Source: Streptomyces ruber | GTDB lineage: Bacteria > Actinomycetota > Actinomycetes > Streptomycetales > Streptomycetaceae | Reading direction: 5' to 3' | DNA length: 64,000 nucleotides | NCBI RefSeq assembly: GCF_014648075.1 | Contig: NZ_BMQK01000002.1 | Span: forward strand, 558,001-622,000 | In this document: piece after piece, positions 8,661 through 22,523 of the stretch | Numbering within the stretch: the first letter of the stretch is position 1 | Layout: every line of letters starts with the position of its first letter | Position numbers and translations under genes: made by a program | Notes under the pieces: generated by a model | Seen by the model: only the letters and a program-made list of their open reading frames with translations | Told to the model about the DNA's origin: nothing | Database searches by the model: none

Positions 8661-10169
8661 ATGGATCCCGTGGACGCCAAGCACCCCTGGGACGACGTCG
8701 GCGTTGCGGCCGACGCGTACGCCGCCGCTCCGCTCCTCAATTGTCTGCTCCGGGAGGTGGGGGAGCGGACCGGGCCGGACGAATACCGGTTGAGGGCCAC
8801 CGGCCGGCTGCTGCGGGTCCGCGGCACCAGACGCCCCGCCGGCCCGGAGCTGCGCAGACACGGCCTCTGGTACCGCCTCACCCACGCCGAGCTGGTCAAG
8901 CTCACCGCCGAGGAGCTGCGTCACCACACCGGGCTCGTCAACTCGGAGCTGCCGGCCGAGATGCTCGACAGCCGGAACGCAGTCGCGGCCGTTCTCGCCG
9001 CCCGCGCGCGGGCGGTCCCGTCCGCCGACCCGTACGTGCGCTCCGAGCAGTCCCTGATCACCGGTCATCCCCACCATCCCGCCCCCAAGGCGCGCGGTGG
9101 CGGCCCGGTCGCGGCCTGGCTGCCGTACGCGCCCGAGGCGCACGCCCGCTTCCCGCTCACACTGCTCGGCGTGCGCGAGGACGTGGTCGTGGAGGAGGGC
9201 GACACCTCGGCCCTGGACGCCCTCGGCACCGCCCCGCCCGGCTACCGGCTGCTGCCCGCGCACCCCTGGCAGCTGTCCCTGGTCGGGAGGGACCTGGCGG
9301 ACGCGTTCGCGGACGGGCGCCTCGTACGGCTCGGTGCAGTCCCGGGGCACGTGTGGCCCACGGCGGCGATCCGCACGGTCCATGTCCCGGAGGGGACCGC
9401 GGTGGGCGGCGACCTCTTCCTCAAGTTCAGCCTGGACGTGCGCATCACCAACGACATCCGCCGGCTGTGGCGCCACGACCTGCTGAAGCTCCGCCGTACG
9501 GACACCGCGGCGGCCACCGCCTTCGCGGGCCTCCCCGGCCCGGCGGCCTGGCTGAGCGACCGCGGTTACCGCACCGCCGGCTTCGCCTTCGAGGAACTCG
9601 CCGTCCTGGTGCGGGACGGGCTGCGGGAGCACCTGCTGCCCGGTGCGACACCGCTGCTCGTCGCCGCGCTGGCGGAGGGGTTCGACGGCAGCCCGCTGGA
9701 CCGCCTCGACGCCCCGGCCGCCTGGTGGGAGGCGTATCTGCGCCAGGTCGTGCCCCCGGTGCTGGAGGCGTTCGCGCGGCACGGCGTCGTCCTGGAGGCG
9801 CACATGCAGAACAGCCTGGTCGCCGTGGACGCGGCCGGCCTGCCCGTACAGGCGCTGTTCCGGGACGCGGAGGGCGTGAAGCTGCTGCCGGAGACGGACC
9901 GGGCCGCCGGGTGGGAGCGGCTGGTGTACTGCCTGGTCGTCAACCACCTGCTGGAGGTCGCCGCCGTCCTGGCGGAGCGGTGGCCCGGATTCGACCCGTG
10001 GCCGGCCGTACGCCGGGAGTTCGCCGTCCGCCCCGGCCCGCCGGAGGCCGCCGGCCTGCTCGCCTCGCCCACCCTGCCGGGGAAGACCAACCTGCTGCTG
10101 CGCTGGACGGGCGCGGACGGCGCGGACGCCCGCTACCTGCCGCTGCCCAATCCGCTGCGCCGAGGATGA
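8661..10169 (+). CDS. NIS siderophore synthetase, IucA/IucC family (second copy)
   Basis: 502 residues; the ATG at 8661 is chosen because protein-like sequence begins there, with GTG at 8670 as an alternative. Motifs: GHPHHPAPKARGG near 133 (a canonical HPxHPxxKxRxG), LLPAHPWQL near 198, LKFSLDVRITNDIRR near 252 and EAHMQNS near 375, then the FhuF-like tail ending in GKTNLLLRW. It is a diverged paralogue of the minus-strand gene at 6972. The pair may act in successive condensations on a polycarboxylate core. The 144-bp divergent gap shows no clear DmdR/IdeR iron box to my eye. The substrate is unknown. Confidence 0.85.
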   Translation: MDPVDAKHPWDDVGVAADAYAAAPLLNCLLREVGERTGPDEYRLRATGRLLRVRGTRRPAGPELRRHGLWYRLTHAELVKLTAEELRHHTGLVNSELPAEMLDSRNAVAAVLAARARAVPSADPYVRSEQSLITGHPHHPAPKARGGGPVAAWLPYAPEAHARFPLTLLGVREDVVVEEGDTSALDALGTAPPGYRLLPAHPWQLSLVGRDLADAFADGRLVRLGAVPGHVWPTAAIRTVHVPEGTAVGGDLFLKFSLDVRITNDIRRLWRHDLLKLRRTDTAAATAFAGLPGPAAWLSDRGYRTAGFAFEELAVLVRDGLREHLLPGATPLLVAALAEGFDGSPLDRLDAPAAWWEAYLRQVVPPVLEAFARHGVVLEAHMQNSLVAVDAAGLPVQALFRDAEGVKLLPETDRAAGWERLVYCLVVNHLLEVAAVLAERWPGFDPWPAVRREFAVRPGPPEAAGLLASPTLPGKTNLLLRWTGADGADARYLPLPNPLRRG

Positions 10170-10434
10170 CGGCGCCCTCCGTCCGGCCCGGTCCGGCCCG
10201 TGCCTCGCCGGGACCGAGGCCCGAGGCTTCCCCCTGCCCGGCCGGTTCCGCGATCGCGTCGCCGGGTGCTTCGCGGAAGCCCGAGCGGTGCGCGGAACCA
10301 GGCCGGGCGCCCGGCGGGACTTCGGTCCGCCGCTGACTCACCGGACGAGAGGTCACCGCGGATCGCGGCCAAGTTCTGTCCGCAATCGCCGATAGCGTGA
10401 GAGGCGGCCCTCTTCCGTCGACGCGAGGATGCTC

Positions 10435-12696
10435 ATGCAGCAGAAGGCAATTCAGATCATCGGCGCCCGTGAGAACAACCTCAAGAACGTCTCAGTGGAG
10501 GTGCCCAAGCACAAGGTCACCGTGTTCACCGGAGTGTCGGGGTCGGGAAAGTCCTCCTTGGTGTTCGACACGATCGCGGCCGAGTCGCAACGACAGCTCA
10601 ACGAGACGTTCACCGCGTTCGTACGGAACCGGCTGCCCAAATACGGTCAGCCCGACGCCGACGCCATCGCGAACCTCTCCACGGCAGTGATCATCGATCA
10701 GAAGCGCATCGGGGGGAACGCGCGGTCCACCGTCGGGACGATCACCGACATCTACGCGTTGCTCCGGTTGCTCTACTCGCGGGTGGGTGAGCCCTGGATC
10801 GGATACTCCAACGCCTTCTCCTTCAACGACCCTTCGGGCATGTGCCCCGACTGCGAAGGCCTCGGCACCCGGGTGCAGGTCGACCTCGACAAGCTGCTCG
10901 ACACGTCCAAGTCCCTCAACGAGGGCGCCATCCGGCATCCCGCCTTCAACGTCGGCGGCTGGTTCTGGAAGCTGTACGCCCACTCCGGTCTCTTCGACAA
11001 CGACAAGAAGCTCCGCGACTACAGCGAGAGCGAGTGGGAGGTGTTCCTGCGCGGAGCGCAGGGCTCGATCGCCCTGGACTGGCAGGGCGGGCAGATCAAC
11101 TCCAAGTACGAAGGACTGCTGCACAAGTTCGACCGGCTGTACCTGCGCAAGGAACCGGACGAGATGAGCGCCAAGAACCGCGAGGCGCTGGAGCGGGTCG
11201 TCACCAGGGGGCCCTGCGACACGTGTAAGGGCCGACGTCTCAGTCAGCGGGCGCTCGGCTGCCGCATCAACGGCCGGAACATCGCCGAGCTGGCGTCCCT
11301 GGAGGTCGCCGACCTGATGGAAGCGGTCAAGAAGGTGGAGTCACCGACCGTCTCCACCCTGACGGCCAGTCTCAACGAGCGGCTGCAGCACCTCATCGAA
11401 CTGGGGCTGGGATACCTCAGCCTCAACCGTGAGACCTCCACGCTCTCCGGCGGCGAGTCGCAGCGCATCAAGATGGTGCGTCACCTGAACAGTTCGCTCG
11501 TCGATGTGGTGTACATCTTCGACGAGCCGACCATCGGCCTGCACCCCAGTGACGTGCAGAGGCTCAGTCGGCTGCTGATGGAGCTGGCCGAGAAGGGCAA
11601 CACCGTGCTCGTGGTCGAACACGACCGCGACATCATCGAGATGGCCGAGCACGTCATCGACCTCGGGCCCGGTGCCGGACGGAACGGGGGCGAGATCGTG
11701 TACCAGGGCAGTGTCCGTGGCCTGGCCGACGCGGACACCCCGACCGGGCGGTTCCTGCGGCGGACCATCCCCGTCAAGGACCGGTTCCGTGAGCCGAAGG
11801 GGCACCTGGAGGTGACCGGCGCCCGGGCCCACAACCTGAAGGACATCACCGTACGGATCCCGCTCGGTGTCCTCACCGCCGTCACCGGGCCCGCCGGCTC
11901 CGGCAAGAGCACCCTCGTCCACGACGTACTCCTTCGGCAGCACCCCTCGGCCGTCGTCATCGACCAGTCGGCGGTCACCACGAACCGGCGCTCCAACCCC
12001 GCGACCTACACCGGCATCATGGACGAGATACGCCGGCTGTTCGCCCGGGAGAACCGGGTCAGCCCCTCGTTGTTCAGCTTCAACTCCGAGGGTGCCTGCC
12101 CCAACTGCCAGGGGCACGGCATCATCTACACCGACCTCGCCTTCATGGACCCGATGATCACGACCTGCGAGGTCTGCGCGGGCATGCGTTTCACCGAGGA
12201 CGTCCTGCGCCTCACCCTGCGCGGACGGAACATCCACGATGTGCTGTCGATGAGCGCCGCCGACGCGGCCGAGTTCTTCACCGAGCCCAAGGTCGCCGCG
12301 ACCCTCCGTTCCATCAACCAGGTGGGCCTCGGCTACCTCCAGCTCGGGCAGCCGCTGAACACCCTTTCCGGCGGGGAGTGCCAGCGCATCAAGCTCGCCA
12401 CGGAGCTGGGGAAGAAGGGCAGCGTCTACGTCATGGACGAGCCCACCACAGGACTTCACATGTCCGATGTCGACAGTCTGGTCCGCCTCGTCGACGGACT
12501 CGTCGAGAAGGGCAACTCCGTCATCGTCATCGAGCACAACCTCGACGTCGTCAAGCACGCCGACTGGGTCGTCGACCTCGGTCCCGGAGGCGGCAGCGAG
12601 GGAGGACGGGTGATCTTCGAGGGCACCCCCGCCGAGCTGGCGAAGGCCGAGCACTCCGTCACCGGACGGTTCCTCGCCGCGTCGCTGCCGGGCTGA
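10435..12696 (+). CDS. drrC: UvrA-like DNA-binding ATPase, anthracycline self-resistance (DrrC)
   Basis: About 753 residues. The second ATG (10435) is preferred because GAGG lies 6 bases ahead of it; the ATG at 10429 touches that site. It is a two-ABC UvrA paralogue with Walker A motifs SGSGKSS (near 35) and AGSGKST (near 485), and two signature motifs LSGGESQRIK and LSGGECQRIK. Walker B is present in each half (YIFDEPTIGLH, YVMDEPTTGLH), along with Zn-finger pairs (CPDCEGLG with CDTCKG, and CPNCQG with CEVCAG). At about 750 residues it is shorter than true UvrA (about 950) and matches DrrC of the daunorubicin producer. DrrC is thought to bind drug-intercalated DNA and release or protect against the drug. 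It marks the left end of the cluster. Confidence 0.9.
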   Translation: MQQKAIQIIGARENNLKNVSVEVPKHKVTVFTGVSGSGKSSLVFDTIAAESQRQLNETFTAFVRNRLPKYGQPDADAIANLSTAVIIDQKRIGGNARSTVGTITDIYALLRLLYSRVGEPWIGYSNAFSFNDPSGMCPDCEGLGTRVQVDLDKLLDTSKSLNEGAIRHPAFNVGGWFWKLYAHSGLFDNDKKLRDYSESEWEVFLRGAQGSIALDWQGGQINSKYEGLLHKFDRLYLRKEPDEMSAKNREALERVVTRGPCDTCKGRRLSQRALGCRINGRNIAELASLEVADLMEAVKKVESPTVSTLTASLNERLQHLIELGLGYLSLNRETSTLSGGESQRIKMVRHLNSSLVDVVYIFDEPTIGLHPSDVQRLSRLLMELAEKGNTVLVVEHDRDIIEMAEHVIDLGPGAGRNGGEIVYQGSVRGLADADTPTGRFLRRTIPVKDRFREPKGHLEVTGARAHNLKDITVRIPLGVLTAVTGPAGSGKSTLVHDVLLRQHPSAVVIDQSAVTTNRRSNPATYTGIMDEIRRLFARENRVSPSLFSFNSEGACPNCQGHGIIYTDLAFMDPMITTCEVCAGMRFTEDVLRLTLRGRNIHDVLSMSAADAAEFFTEPKVAATLRSINQVGLGYLQLGQPLNTLSGGECQRIKLATELGKKGSVYVMDEPTTGLHMSDVDSLVRLVDGLVEKGNSVIVIEHNLDVVKHADWVVDLGPGGGSEGGRVIFEGTPAELAKAEHSVTGRFLAASLPG

Positions 12697-12794
12697 GGCA
12701 TCCGGTCCCGGTGGGGCCGGCGGTCCCGGGGCGCCGCCCGCCCCGCACGACGGGGGCATCCCGTGTGCTCCCGGCCGCGGCCCCGGCCCGGGAG

Positions 12795-12825
12795 CGGCCC
12801 CGGCCCCGGAGCGGGGCCGGGGCCG
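12795..12825. terminator. GC-only hairpin between drrC and dnmS
   Basis: A 13-bp perfect stem (12795-12807 with 12813-12825) and a 5-base loop lie in the gap between convergent drrC and dnmS, so it probably terminates both. The surrounding sequence repeats GGCCCCGG-type blocks that could form alternative stems. The rest of the 280-base gap holds nothing else that I can identify. Confidence 0.65.
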
Positions 12826-12976
12826 GAGCGGGGCCGGAGCACACGGCGACGTGCCGCCGCCGTGTCCGCGAGCGGAGCCGGGCGCCGGGCGGCGGGCGGC
12901 GGGCGTGCGGCCGCCGCCACGGGCATGCCGGTACGGATTCCGGCTTCCTGCCGGGCCCGAACCGCCGGAGACGGGC

Positions 12977-14272
12977 TCAGCCCCGGGGGCTTCGCCCTCC
13001 CGGCGAACGATGACGGCCGGTCAGCTCCTCCAGTGTCGGCACCACCTCGCTCGGCGCCGGAGTCCGCAGCATCTCCGAGCGGATGCGAGCCGCGCCCTGA
13101 CGGAAGGACGGCTCGGTCAGCACCTGCCCCAGCTTGTCCCGGACGCGCCCGGCGGAGGCGCCCTCGGAGTGGGGCGGGAGGAACACCCCCGCCCCCAGTT
13201 TCTCGAGCTGTCCGGCCCGGAAGACGTCGTCCCACTGCCAGGCGAGGGCAAGCTGCGGTATGCCGTGCAGCGCCGCTGTCGCCCAGGTGCCTGCGCCGCC
13301 GTGGTGGACCACGGCGGCGCAGGTCGGCAGGACGGCATGCAGAGACAGGCTGTCCACGACCCGTACGTTGGCGGGCAGCGGCGGCAGGCCCTCGCGCTCC
13401 TCGGCCTTCACCGTGGCGACCACCTCGGCGTCCAGCTCCGCGATGGACGCCAGCAGCTCACCGGCCCGGGGCAGACCGGTGAAACCCGTCGAGCGCTCCG
13501 TGATGCCCTGGGTGAGCAGCACCCTCGGGCGCTCCGGGTCCGCCCGCAGCCACGGCGGCACCACGGCCGGTACCGGGCCGTTGTACGGGATGAACCGGAC
13601 GGGCACCGTCGGACGCGCCGTGGGCAGCCGCACGCTCGGCGGCATCTGGTCGATCGTCCAGTGGCCGCTGATCACCTCGGGGCGGAAGGCCTCACCGTGT
13701 CGTTCCAGTGTCCACGTCAGCCACTCCTCCAGCGCATCGTCCCGGTGCTCGGCCGGCATCTCCCCCAACGCCTGCCGGAACCGGTCGTGCACCCTCAGGA
13801 AGAGGTCCGGGCCCCACAGCAGACGGGCGTGCGCCGCACCGGTGGCCTGGGCCGCCACCGCGCCGGCGAAGGTGAAGGGCTCCCAGACCACCAGGTCGGG
13901 GCGCCACCAGCGGGCGAAGTCCACCAGCTCGTCGATCATGGAGTCGTTGTTGATCTGGGCGTAGAACGCCGCCGTCAGCATCGAGGCGGACGCCTCGAGG
14001 AACTCCGCGCCGAGCAGCTCCGGCCGGTTCTCCAGGTAGTCGGGATTCCGGTGCAGGGCGAACACCCCGGGGGCCATGACTCCCATCACCGCCTGCACCT
14101 GGTGATCCGTACCCACCGGTACAGCCGTGAGTCCCGCGCGGGTGATGCTGTCGGTGAGGGCGGGCTGGCTCGCCACCCGGACGTCGTGTCCCGCCGTCCG
14201 CAGCGCCCAGGAGAGCGGCACCACACCGTTGAAGTGCGCGTCCATGGCGAACGCTGTCACCAGCACTTTCAT
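12977..14272 (-). CDS. dnmS: Anthracycline O-glycosyltransferase (DnmS/DnrS type)
   Basis: 431 residues, GT1/GT-B fold. The N-terminal aglycone domain starts MKVLVTAFAMDAHFNGVVPL. The C-terminal donor domain holds CAAVVHHGGAGTWATAALHGIPQLAL near 335, the HHGGAGT motif for the TDP-sugar diphosphate. Length and order next to a haem-less P450 partner match DnrS (DnmS) and AknS, which attach an amino sugar at C-7 of the aglycone. It is the last gene of the dnrD-dnrK-dnrP-dnmQ-dnmS operon, 18 bases after dnmQ. Expected reaction: TDP-L-daunosamine plus epsilon-rhodomycinone gives rhodomycin D, in the cytosol and with DnmQ as activator. Confidence 0.88.
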   Translation of the reverse strand: MKVLVTAFAMDAHFNGVVPLSWALRTAGHDVRVASQPALTDSITRAGLTAVPVGTDHQVQAVMGVMAPGVFALHRNPDYLENRPELLGAEFLEASASMLTAAFYAQINNDSMIDELVDFARWWRPDLVVWEPFTFAGAVAAQATGAAHARLLWGPDLFLRVHDRFRQALGEMPAEHRDDALEEWLTWTLERHGEAFRPEVISGHWTIDQMPPSVRLPTARPTVPVRFIPYNGPVPAVVPPWLRADPERPRVLLTQGITERSTGFTGLPRAGELLASIAELDAEVVATVKAEEREGLPPLPANVRVVDSLSLHAVLPTCAAVVHHGGAGTWATAALHGIPQLALAWQWDDVFRAGQLEKLGAGVFLPPHSEGASAGRVRDKLGQVLTEPSFRQGAARIRSEMLRTPAPSEVVPTLEELTGRHRSPGGRSPRG

Positions 14273-14290
14273 CGAGTCACCCTTTCCGGG

Positions 14291-15616
14291 TCATTTCTGG
14301 GCCAGTGGCAGCGACAGCGGGGCGCGGACCACCGGCGAGCGTCCGCGCCGCAGCGGCTCGCCCTCGGGCCGCAGCCCGGGCAGTCGTTCGGCCACCGCCC
14401 GCAGCACCGCTGTGCACTGCAGGCGGACGAGCGGGGCGACCAGCCGGACGTGATCCGGGCCTGCCAGGGCGACGTGCGCGAAACCGGGGCGGCTGGGGCG
14501 ATCGAGGCTGAAGCGGTCGGGGTCCGCGTACAGTTCCGGGTCCCTCTGCGCGGCGTCGACCAGCACCACCACGTGCTGGTCCGCCTCCAGCGTCTCGCCG
14601 CCGATCTCGACCTCGCCCTGGGTGATCAGGCTGCGCAGCGTCACGGGCGGGGCCCAGCGGAGGGTCTCCTCGACCGCGTCCGCGGCCCTGCCGGGATCGG
14701 CCAGCAGCAGTGACCACTGCTCGCCGTGCGCCAAGAGCGCCATGACGGCGTTCGCCACGGTGACGACCGCCATCTCGGCTCCCACCACCGCGCTCAGGAC
14801 AGCGGCCGTGACGGTGTCCCCGGGATCGCGTCCGCCTTCCGGGCCGACGGCCAGCAAGGCGCTCAGCGCATCGCCGGCGGGGTCGGTGACGCGGGTCGAC
14901 ACGGCCGCCTCCATCAGCTCCCGGACGCGCCGCAGCGCCCGCGCCATCGCTCGGGCCGCCGGGAGGCGCGGCGGGCAGAGCGTGGAGTCGAGCGCCGGCC
15001 CGCAGGCGGGCAGCAGCTCCAGCAGTTCGGTCCGTGCCGTGTCGGGGAGGCCCAGCACGGTGGCGAGCGAGCCGACGACCGCCGGCCGCGCCAGATCCCG
15101 TACCAGGTCGAAACGCGGCGGCAGGCCGTCCAGCACACGGTGGACCGACCGCTCCGCGTCCGTCTGCCACGCCGGGCACGTGCGGGGGCCGAGGACCGGG
15201 CCGAGCAAGGCCGCCAGGCGATCCCGCTCGGCGGCGGCCGGGGTCAGGAGGTCTTCGCCGAGCGGAGTCACATGACAGGTCCGCCATGTCTCCCACACGT
15301 TGTCCCGGACGTGCTCCTGCGGGCCGTCCGTCCCGGGGTGACGGACGGCGAGCAGCGGGTCGTCCGACAGGCGTGCCGAGAGCCGGCCGTCCGCCGTCAC
15401 CCACGTGCCCAGCGCACTGCGGTGGAGGGGTCCCCGGTCGCGCACCAGCTCACCGAGGGACAGGTGGTCGGCTTCGCCGCGCAGCCGCCGGGCGTAGGGG
15501 TCGCCCAGGGCGGCGAAGACGAAGTGGAATCCGCGCACCGTCAGCAGGTGGCGCCCCAGTTCGCTGTCGGTCGGGACGGCCGCCGGAGCGGGCGTGGGTG
15601 TCGTCGGCATCGTCAT
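14291..15616 (-). CDS. dnmQ: Haem-less P450-like glycosyltransferase activator (DnmQ/DnrQ)
   Basis: 441 residues with a P450-like fold but no haem ligand. The region where FGxGxHxCxG should lie reads [18 protein letters not shown], with no Cys. The I-helix stretch is [15 protein letters not shown], lacking the acid-Thr pair. These losses define the auxiliary proteins DnrQ, AknT, EryCII and DesVIII, which bind and activate a partner glycosyltransferase. The start at 15616 forms an ATGA overlap with the dnrP stop and has ggagg just upstream. An ATG six bases further in is an alternative. The partner dnmS follows 18 bases downstream. Confidence 0.88.
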   Translation of the reverse strand: MTMPTTPTPAPAAVPTDSELGRHLLTVRGFHFVFAALGDPYARRLRGEADHLSLGELVRDRGPLHRSALGTWVTADGRLSARLSDDPLLAVRHPGTDGPQEHVRDNVWETWRTCHVTPLGEDLLTPAAAERDRLAALLGPVLGPRTCPAWQTDAERSVHRVLDGLPPRFDLVRDLARPAVVGSLATVLGLPDTARTELLELLPACGPALDSTLCPPRLPAARAMARALRRVRELMEAAVSTRVTDPAGDALSALLAVGPEGGRDPGDTVTAAVLSAVVGAEMAVVTVANAVMALLAHGEQWSLLLADPGRAADAVEETLRWAPPVTLRSLITQGEVEIGGETLEADQHVVVLVDAAQRDPELYADPDRFSLDRPSRPGFAHVALAGPDHVRLVAPLVRLQCTAVLRAVAERLPGLRPEGEPLRRGRSPVVRAPLSLPLAQK

Positions 15617-16518
15617 GTCCCTCCGGCTGTGGCGGCCCGGGTGTGGGCGCAGATGGCGGCGGCCAGTGGCTCGTGGACAGCGAGGGGCAGGGCGTGTCCC
15701 ATGTTCTCGATCTCCACGACGCGGGCGCCGGGGATCCGGTCGGCGAGATGACGGGCGTGCGGCGGCGGAGCGGCGGGGTCGCGCATCGCCTGGATCGCCA
15801 GCACCGGTGTGGTGACGCGGGACAGCTCCGCCCCCCGCGACACCGGCGGCTGCGGGATCATGTGGTGCACGATCGGCTCCTCGAAGGTCCCCGAGTGGGC
15901 GATGGCCAGGAGCTCGCGACGGCGGAACTCGTCGGCGTCGAAGGGCACTCCGTCCCCGTTGAGCAGGCGCCACTTCTCCACCCGGCGCTCCAGCCGCTCC
16001 TCGTCCGTCTCCGCCGGCTGCTGCAGCAACGTCATCATGTCGAGGAACCGCCGGGTGGGTGTCGGCAGCCCGCCGGCGGACGGCTCACCTCTGAGGGCGG
16101 CCTCGATGTCGGCGTCGAAGTCGACGTCGAGTGCGCCGCCCAGCATCACCGTGAGGGTGAGGAGCCGCTTCGGTGCGTCCAACGCGAGGAGCTGGCCGAT
16201 GGTGTGGCCCAGCGACATACCGACCACATGGCCCGCGTCGACCCCCCAGCCGTCCAGGACGGCCACGGCGTCGTTGGTCAGTTCGTCGAATCCGTACGGA
16301 TGGAGCGCGAAGTCGCGCCGGGTGGAGCGTCCGGTGTCCCGGTGGTCGTAGCGGATCACGAAGTGCCCGGCGGCTACCAGCCGTTGTACGAACTCGTCCG
16401 GCCACGACTTGGCGGTGAGGTTGCCACCGGCGATCAGGAGCATCGGGGCGCCGGCCGGGTCGCCGAGCCCCTCGCTCCACAAGGTCGTCTCACCGCTGGT
16501 GATGATGCGTGTCGGCAT
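15613..16518 (-). CDS. dnrP: Anthracycline methylesterase, alpha/beta hydrolase (DnrP/RdmC type)
   Basis: 301 residues. The nucleophile elbow is [16 protein letters not shown] near 103 (G-x-S-x-G), an oxyanion region lies in [13 protein letters not shown], and the catalytic His is in [15 protein letters not shown] near 277. It resembles RdmC and DnrP, which remove the methyl group from the C-10 (C-16) carbomethoxy group of glycosylated anthracyclines. The free acid then loses CO2. ATG at 16518 has gggagg 7 bases upstream. It overlaps dnmQ by four bases and lies 29 bases after dnrK. Confidence 0.88.
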   Translation of the reverse strand: MPTRIITSGETTLWSEGLGDPAGAPMLLIAGGNLTAKSWPDEFVQRLVAAGHFVIRYDHRDTGRSTRRDFALHPYGFDELTNDAVAVLDGWGVDAGHVVGMSLGHTIGQLLALDAPKRLLTLTVMLGGALDVDFDADIEAALRGEPSAGGLPTPTRRFLDMMTLLQQPAETDEERLERRVEKWRLLNGDGVPFDADEFRRRELLAIAHSGTFEEPIVHHMIPQPPVSRGAELSRVTTPVLAIQAMRDPAAPPPHARHLADRIPGARVVEIENMGHALPLAVHEPLAAAICAHTRAATAGGT

Positions 16519-16547
16519 CGCTGCCTCCCTTCCTGGTCCTCGGTCCT

Positions 16548-18099
<1,552 letters not shown>

Positions 18100-18195
18100 G
18101 AAATTCTCCTCCCGCACCGGAAACGATGCCGCCGGCGGCGGCTGCACCCACGATTTTTGTTTTCTCTCGCAGCGATGTACAGAAGGCACCGGAGT

Positions 18196-18238
18196 TACTC
18201 GAACGGCACTCCACCGCTCTTCTAGTGCAGGTCGAATA
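18196..18238. promoter_or_regulatory. Candidate DnrI (SARP) boxes between dnrD and dnrC
   Basis: On the minus strand (towards dnrD) heptamers TCGACCT, TAGAAGA, TGGAGTG and TCGAGTA lie at 18229-18235, 18218-18224, 18207-18213 and 18196-18202, exactly 11 bp apart. On the plus strand (towards dnrC) TCGAACG, TCCACCG, TCTAGTG and TCGAATA start at 18199, 18210, 18221 and 18232 with the same period. SARP regulators bind such heptamers, one per helical turn, and DnrI sites are near TCGAGC(G/C). Recognised by eye. Confidence 0.6.
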
Positions 18239-18295
18239 CTGGAGTCCGGGCCGGAATGGAACCCGATCGCCGAATCGCAGAGGCAGGAGCCGACG

Positions 18296-19156
18296 TTGCA
18301 GGACACGTCCTACAAAGAGCAGGTGGCGCACGCCTTCGACCAGTCGTCGTCGACTTATGACCGTCTGGGGGTGCAATTCTTCGGACCCATGGGGCGCCGC
18401 CTCGTGGATATCGCCGAACCGGCGGTCGGTGAACGTGTGCTCGACATAGGGTGCGGGCGCGGTGCATGTCTGTTTCCGGCGGCGGAGAAGGTCGGCCCGA
18501 AGGGCCGTGTCCACGGCATCGACATCGCTCCCGGAATGATCGACGAGGCGCGGAAGGAAGCGGTGGGGCGTGGCCTGCGCAACGTCGTCCTGGAGGTGAT
18601 GGACGCCGAATCGCCGACCTTCCCGCCACGCTCCTTCGACCTCGTCATGGGGAGCTACAGCGTCATCTTCCTGCCGGACGCGGTGAGCGCGCTGGCGCGC
18701 TACGCCGCGATTCTGGACGACGCCGGAAGGATCGCCTTCACCAGCCCGGAGTTCCGGGCCGGCACGTTCCCCTTCCTGCCCCCGGAGTTCACTCCGCTCA
18801 TCCCGCGGGCGCTGCTGGAGCACCTGCCCGAGCAGTGGCGGCCCGAGGCGTTGGTCCGGCGGTTCAACAGCTGGCTGGAGCGGGCCGAGGACCTGCGTCA
18901 GGCTCTTGAGCGCTGCGGCTACACCTCGGTCGACGTCATCGACGAGCCGGTGCGTATGACGGCCCTGTCCAGCGAGGCGTGGGTGGAGTGGTCCCACACC
19001 CAGGGGATGCGGCTGCTGTGGCAGCACCTTCCCGAAGCCCAGCGGACGGAACTGCGCGAACGGCTCATCGAGGGGCTCGACGAACTGAGCGACGACAACG
19101 GGGCGCTCGCCATCGACGTGCCGGTCCGTTTCGTCACCGCCCGGGTCGCCCGTTGA
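18296..19156 (+). CDS. dnrC: Aklanonic acid O-methyltransferase (DnrC)
   Basis: 286 residues from a TTG start at 18296, with ggag six bases upstream. The opening [24 protein letters not shown] is where DnrC/AknG-type proteins begin; a longer upstream frame reads into the promoter. The SAM motif is [17 protein letters not shown] near 45, followed by [14 protein letters not shown] and [15 protein letters not shown]. Reaction: SAM-dependent methyl esterification of the aklanonic acid carboxyl, needed before DnrD ring closure. It is monocistronic, and its 3' end overlaps the convergent dpsD by 23 bases. Confidence 0.88.
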   Translation: MQDTSYKEQVAHAFDQSSSTYDRLGVQFFGPMGRRLVDIAEPAVGERVLDIGCGRGACLFPAAEKVGPKGRVHGIDIAPGMIDEARKEAVGRGLRNVVLEVMDAESPTFPPRSFDLVMGSYSVIFLPDAVSALARYAAILDDAGRIAFTSPEFRAGTFPFLPPEFTPLIPRALLEHLPEQWRPEALVRRFNSWLERAEDLRQALERCGYTSVDVIDEPVRMTALSSEAWVEWSHTQGMRLLWQHLPEAQRTELRERLIEGLDELSDDNGALAIDVPVRFVTARVAR

Positions 19157-20150
19157 GCGAGGAGGTGCGGGCACGCACCGCCGCCAGCGCCGCCGCCGCG
19201 GACTCCCGGTCGGCCTCGGCCGCGCCGGCCCGCGGCGGCAGCAGCGGTACCACGGTATTCCGCCCGGACCGTACCGTCGGATGCCGGCGGGCGATGGTGC
19301 TCAGCCCCTGCCCCGGGCCCGTCTCCAGGCAGACCACCTCCGTGCGCGAGGTGAGGACCGCGTCCAGCGCCGGCCAGAAGCGCACGGTCTCCACGGGATG
19401 CCCGGCCCAGTACGACGGGTCGGCGGCCACGCGCGCGGTCACCAGCCCGCGACGGTAGCCGGAATGCAGGGGAACGCGCGGCGCCGTCACCGGTGTGGCG
19501 GCGAACCGCTCGGCCGCACCCGCCGCGTACGGGGCCAGCACGGGACTGTGGAAAGCGGTCATCGAGGGCACCTCACGGCAGGTCAGGCCCGCCTGGCGGA
19601 GCCGCCGGGTGACCGCGCGGAGCGGCCCGTCGGGTCCTGCCAGGATCGTCTGACGGGGTGAGTTGACGGCCGCGACCGTCACCTCGCCGTCCCCGAGGTA
19701 CGGAGCCAGCGCGTCCTCGCCCGCGGCCACCGCCAGCATGCCTCCCGGCGGGGCCGGGGCCAGCCGGCGTACCCGGTCCAGCAGGAGGCCCGCCGCATCG
19801 CGCAGGGTGAACACCCCGGCGAGCGCGGCAGCGGCCATCTCCCCGACGCTGTGTCCCAGCAGCGCCCACGGCCGGCCGGTCGCGGCCGTCACCATCCTGC
19901 CGAGGGCGTAGTCCACGGCGAACAGCAGCGGCTGGGAGCGGGTGACGTGGTCCAGCGGCACGGCGGGGTGTTCACTCATCCAGTCGGCGCGCAGCCGGCG
20001 TCCCTCCCCGTCGGCGGTGACGTCGTACGCATCGAAGACCTCGTCCATGGCAGCGGTGAACACCGGATCGTGTCCGTACAGGCCGACGGCCATCCGCGCA
20101 TGCTGCGACCCCTGTCCGGGGAACAGGAGGAGAACGACGGACGGTGTCAT
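19134..20150 (-). CDS. dpsD: Acyltransferase of the starter module (DpsD)
   Basis: 338 residues, FabD/AT fold. [11 protein letters not shown] at 10-20 forms the oxyanion region, [15 protein letters not shown] holds the active-site Ser at residue 101, and MTAFHSPVL near 206 holds the catalytic His. It is the homologue of DpsD/AknF, thought to work with the KASIII DpsC in propionate priming, although DpsD has been reported to be largely dispensable. It is the last gene of dnrG-dpsA-dpsB-dpsC-dpsD, 10 bases after dpsC. Confidence 0.88.
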   Translation of the reverse strand: MTPSVVLLLFPGQGSQHARMAVGLYGHDPVFTAAMDEVFDAYDVTADGEGRRLRADWMSEHPAVPLDHVTRSQPLLFAVDYALGRMVTAATGRPWALLGHSVGEMAAAALAGVFTLRDAAGLLLDRVRRLAPAPPGGMLAVAAGEDALAPYLGDGEVTVAAVNSPRQTILAGPDGPLRAVTRRLRQAGLTCREVPSMTAFHSPVLAPYAAGAAERFAATPVTAPRVPLHSGYRRGLVTARVAADPSYWAGHPVETVRFWPALDAVLTSRTEVVCLETGPGQGLSTIARRHPTVRSGRNTVVPLLPPRAGAAEADRESAAAALAAVRARTSSLNGRPGR

Positions 20151-20160
20151 GACGGGCTCC

Positions 20161-22519
<2,359 letters not shown>

Positions 22520-22523
<4 letters not shown>

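Noticed and set aside
10170..10434. A small ORF between the second NIS synthetase and drrC
   Set aside because: Frames here are Pro/Arg/Gly-rich without a ribosome site; nothing supports a gene. A possible -10 (tagcgt, 10393-10398) lacks a good -35.
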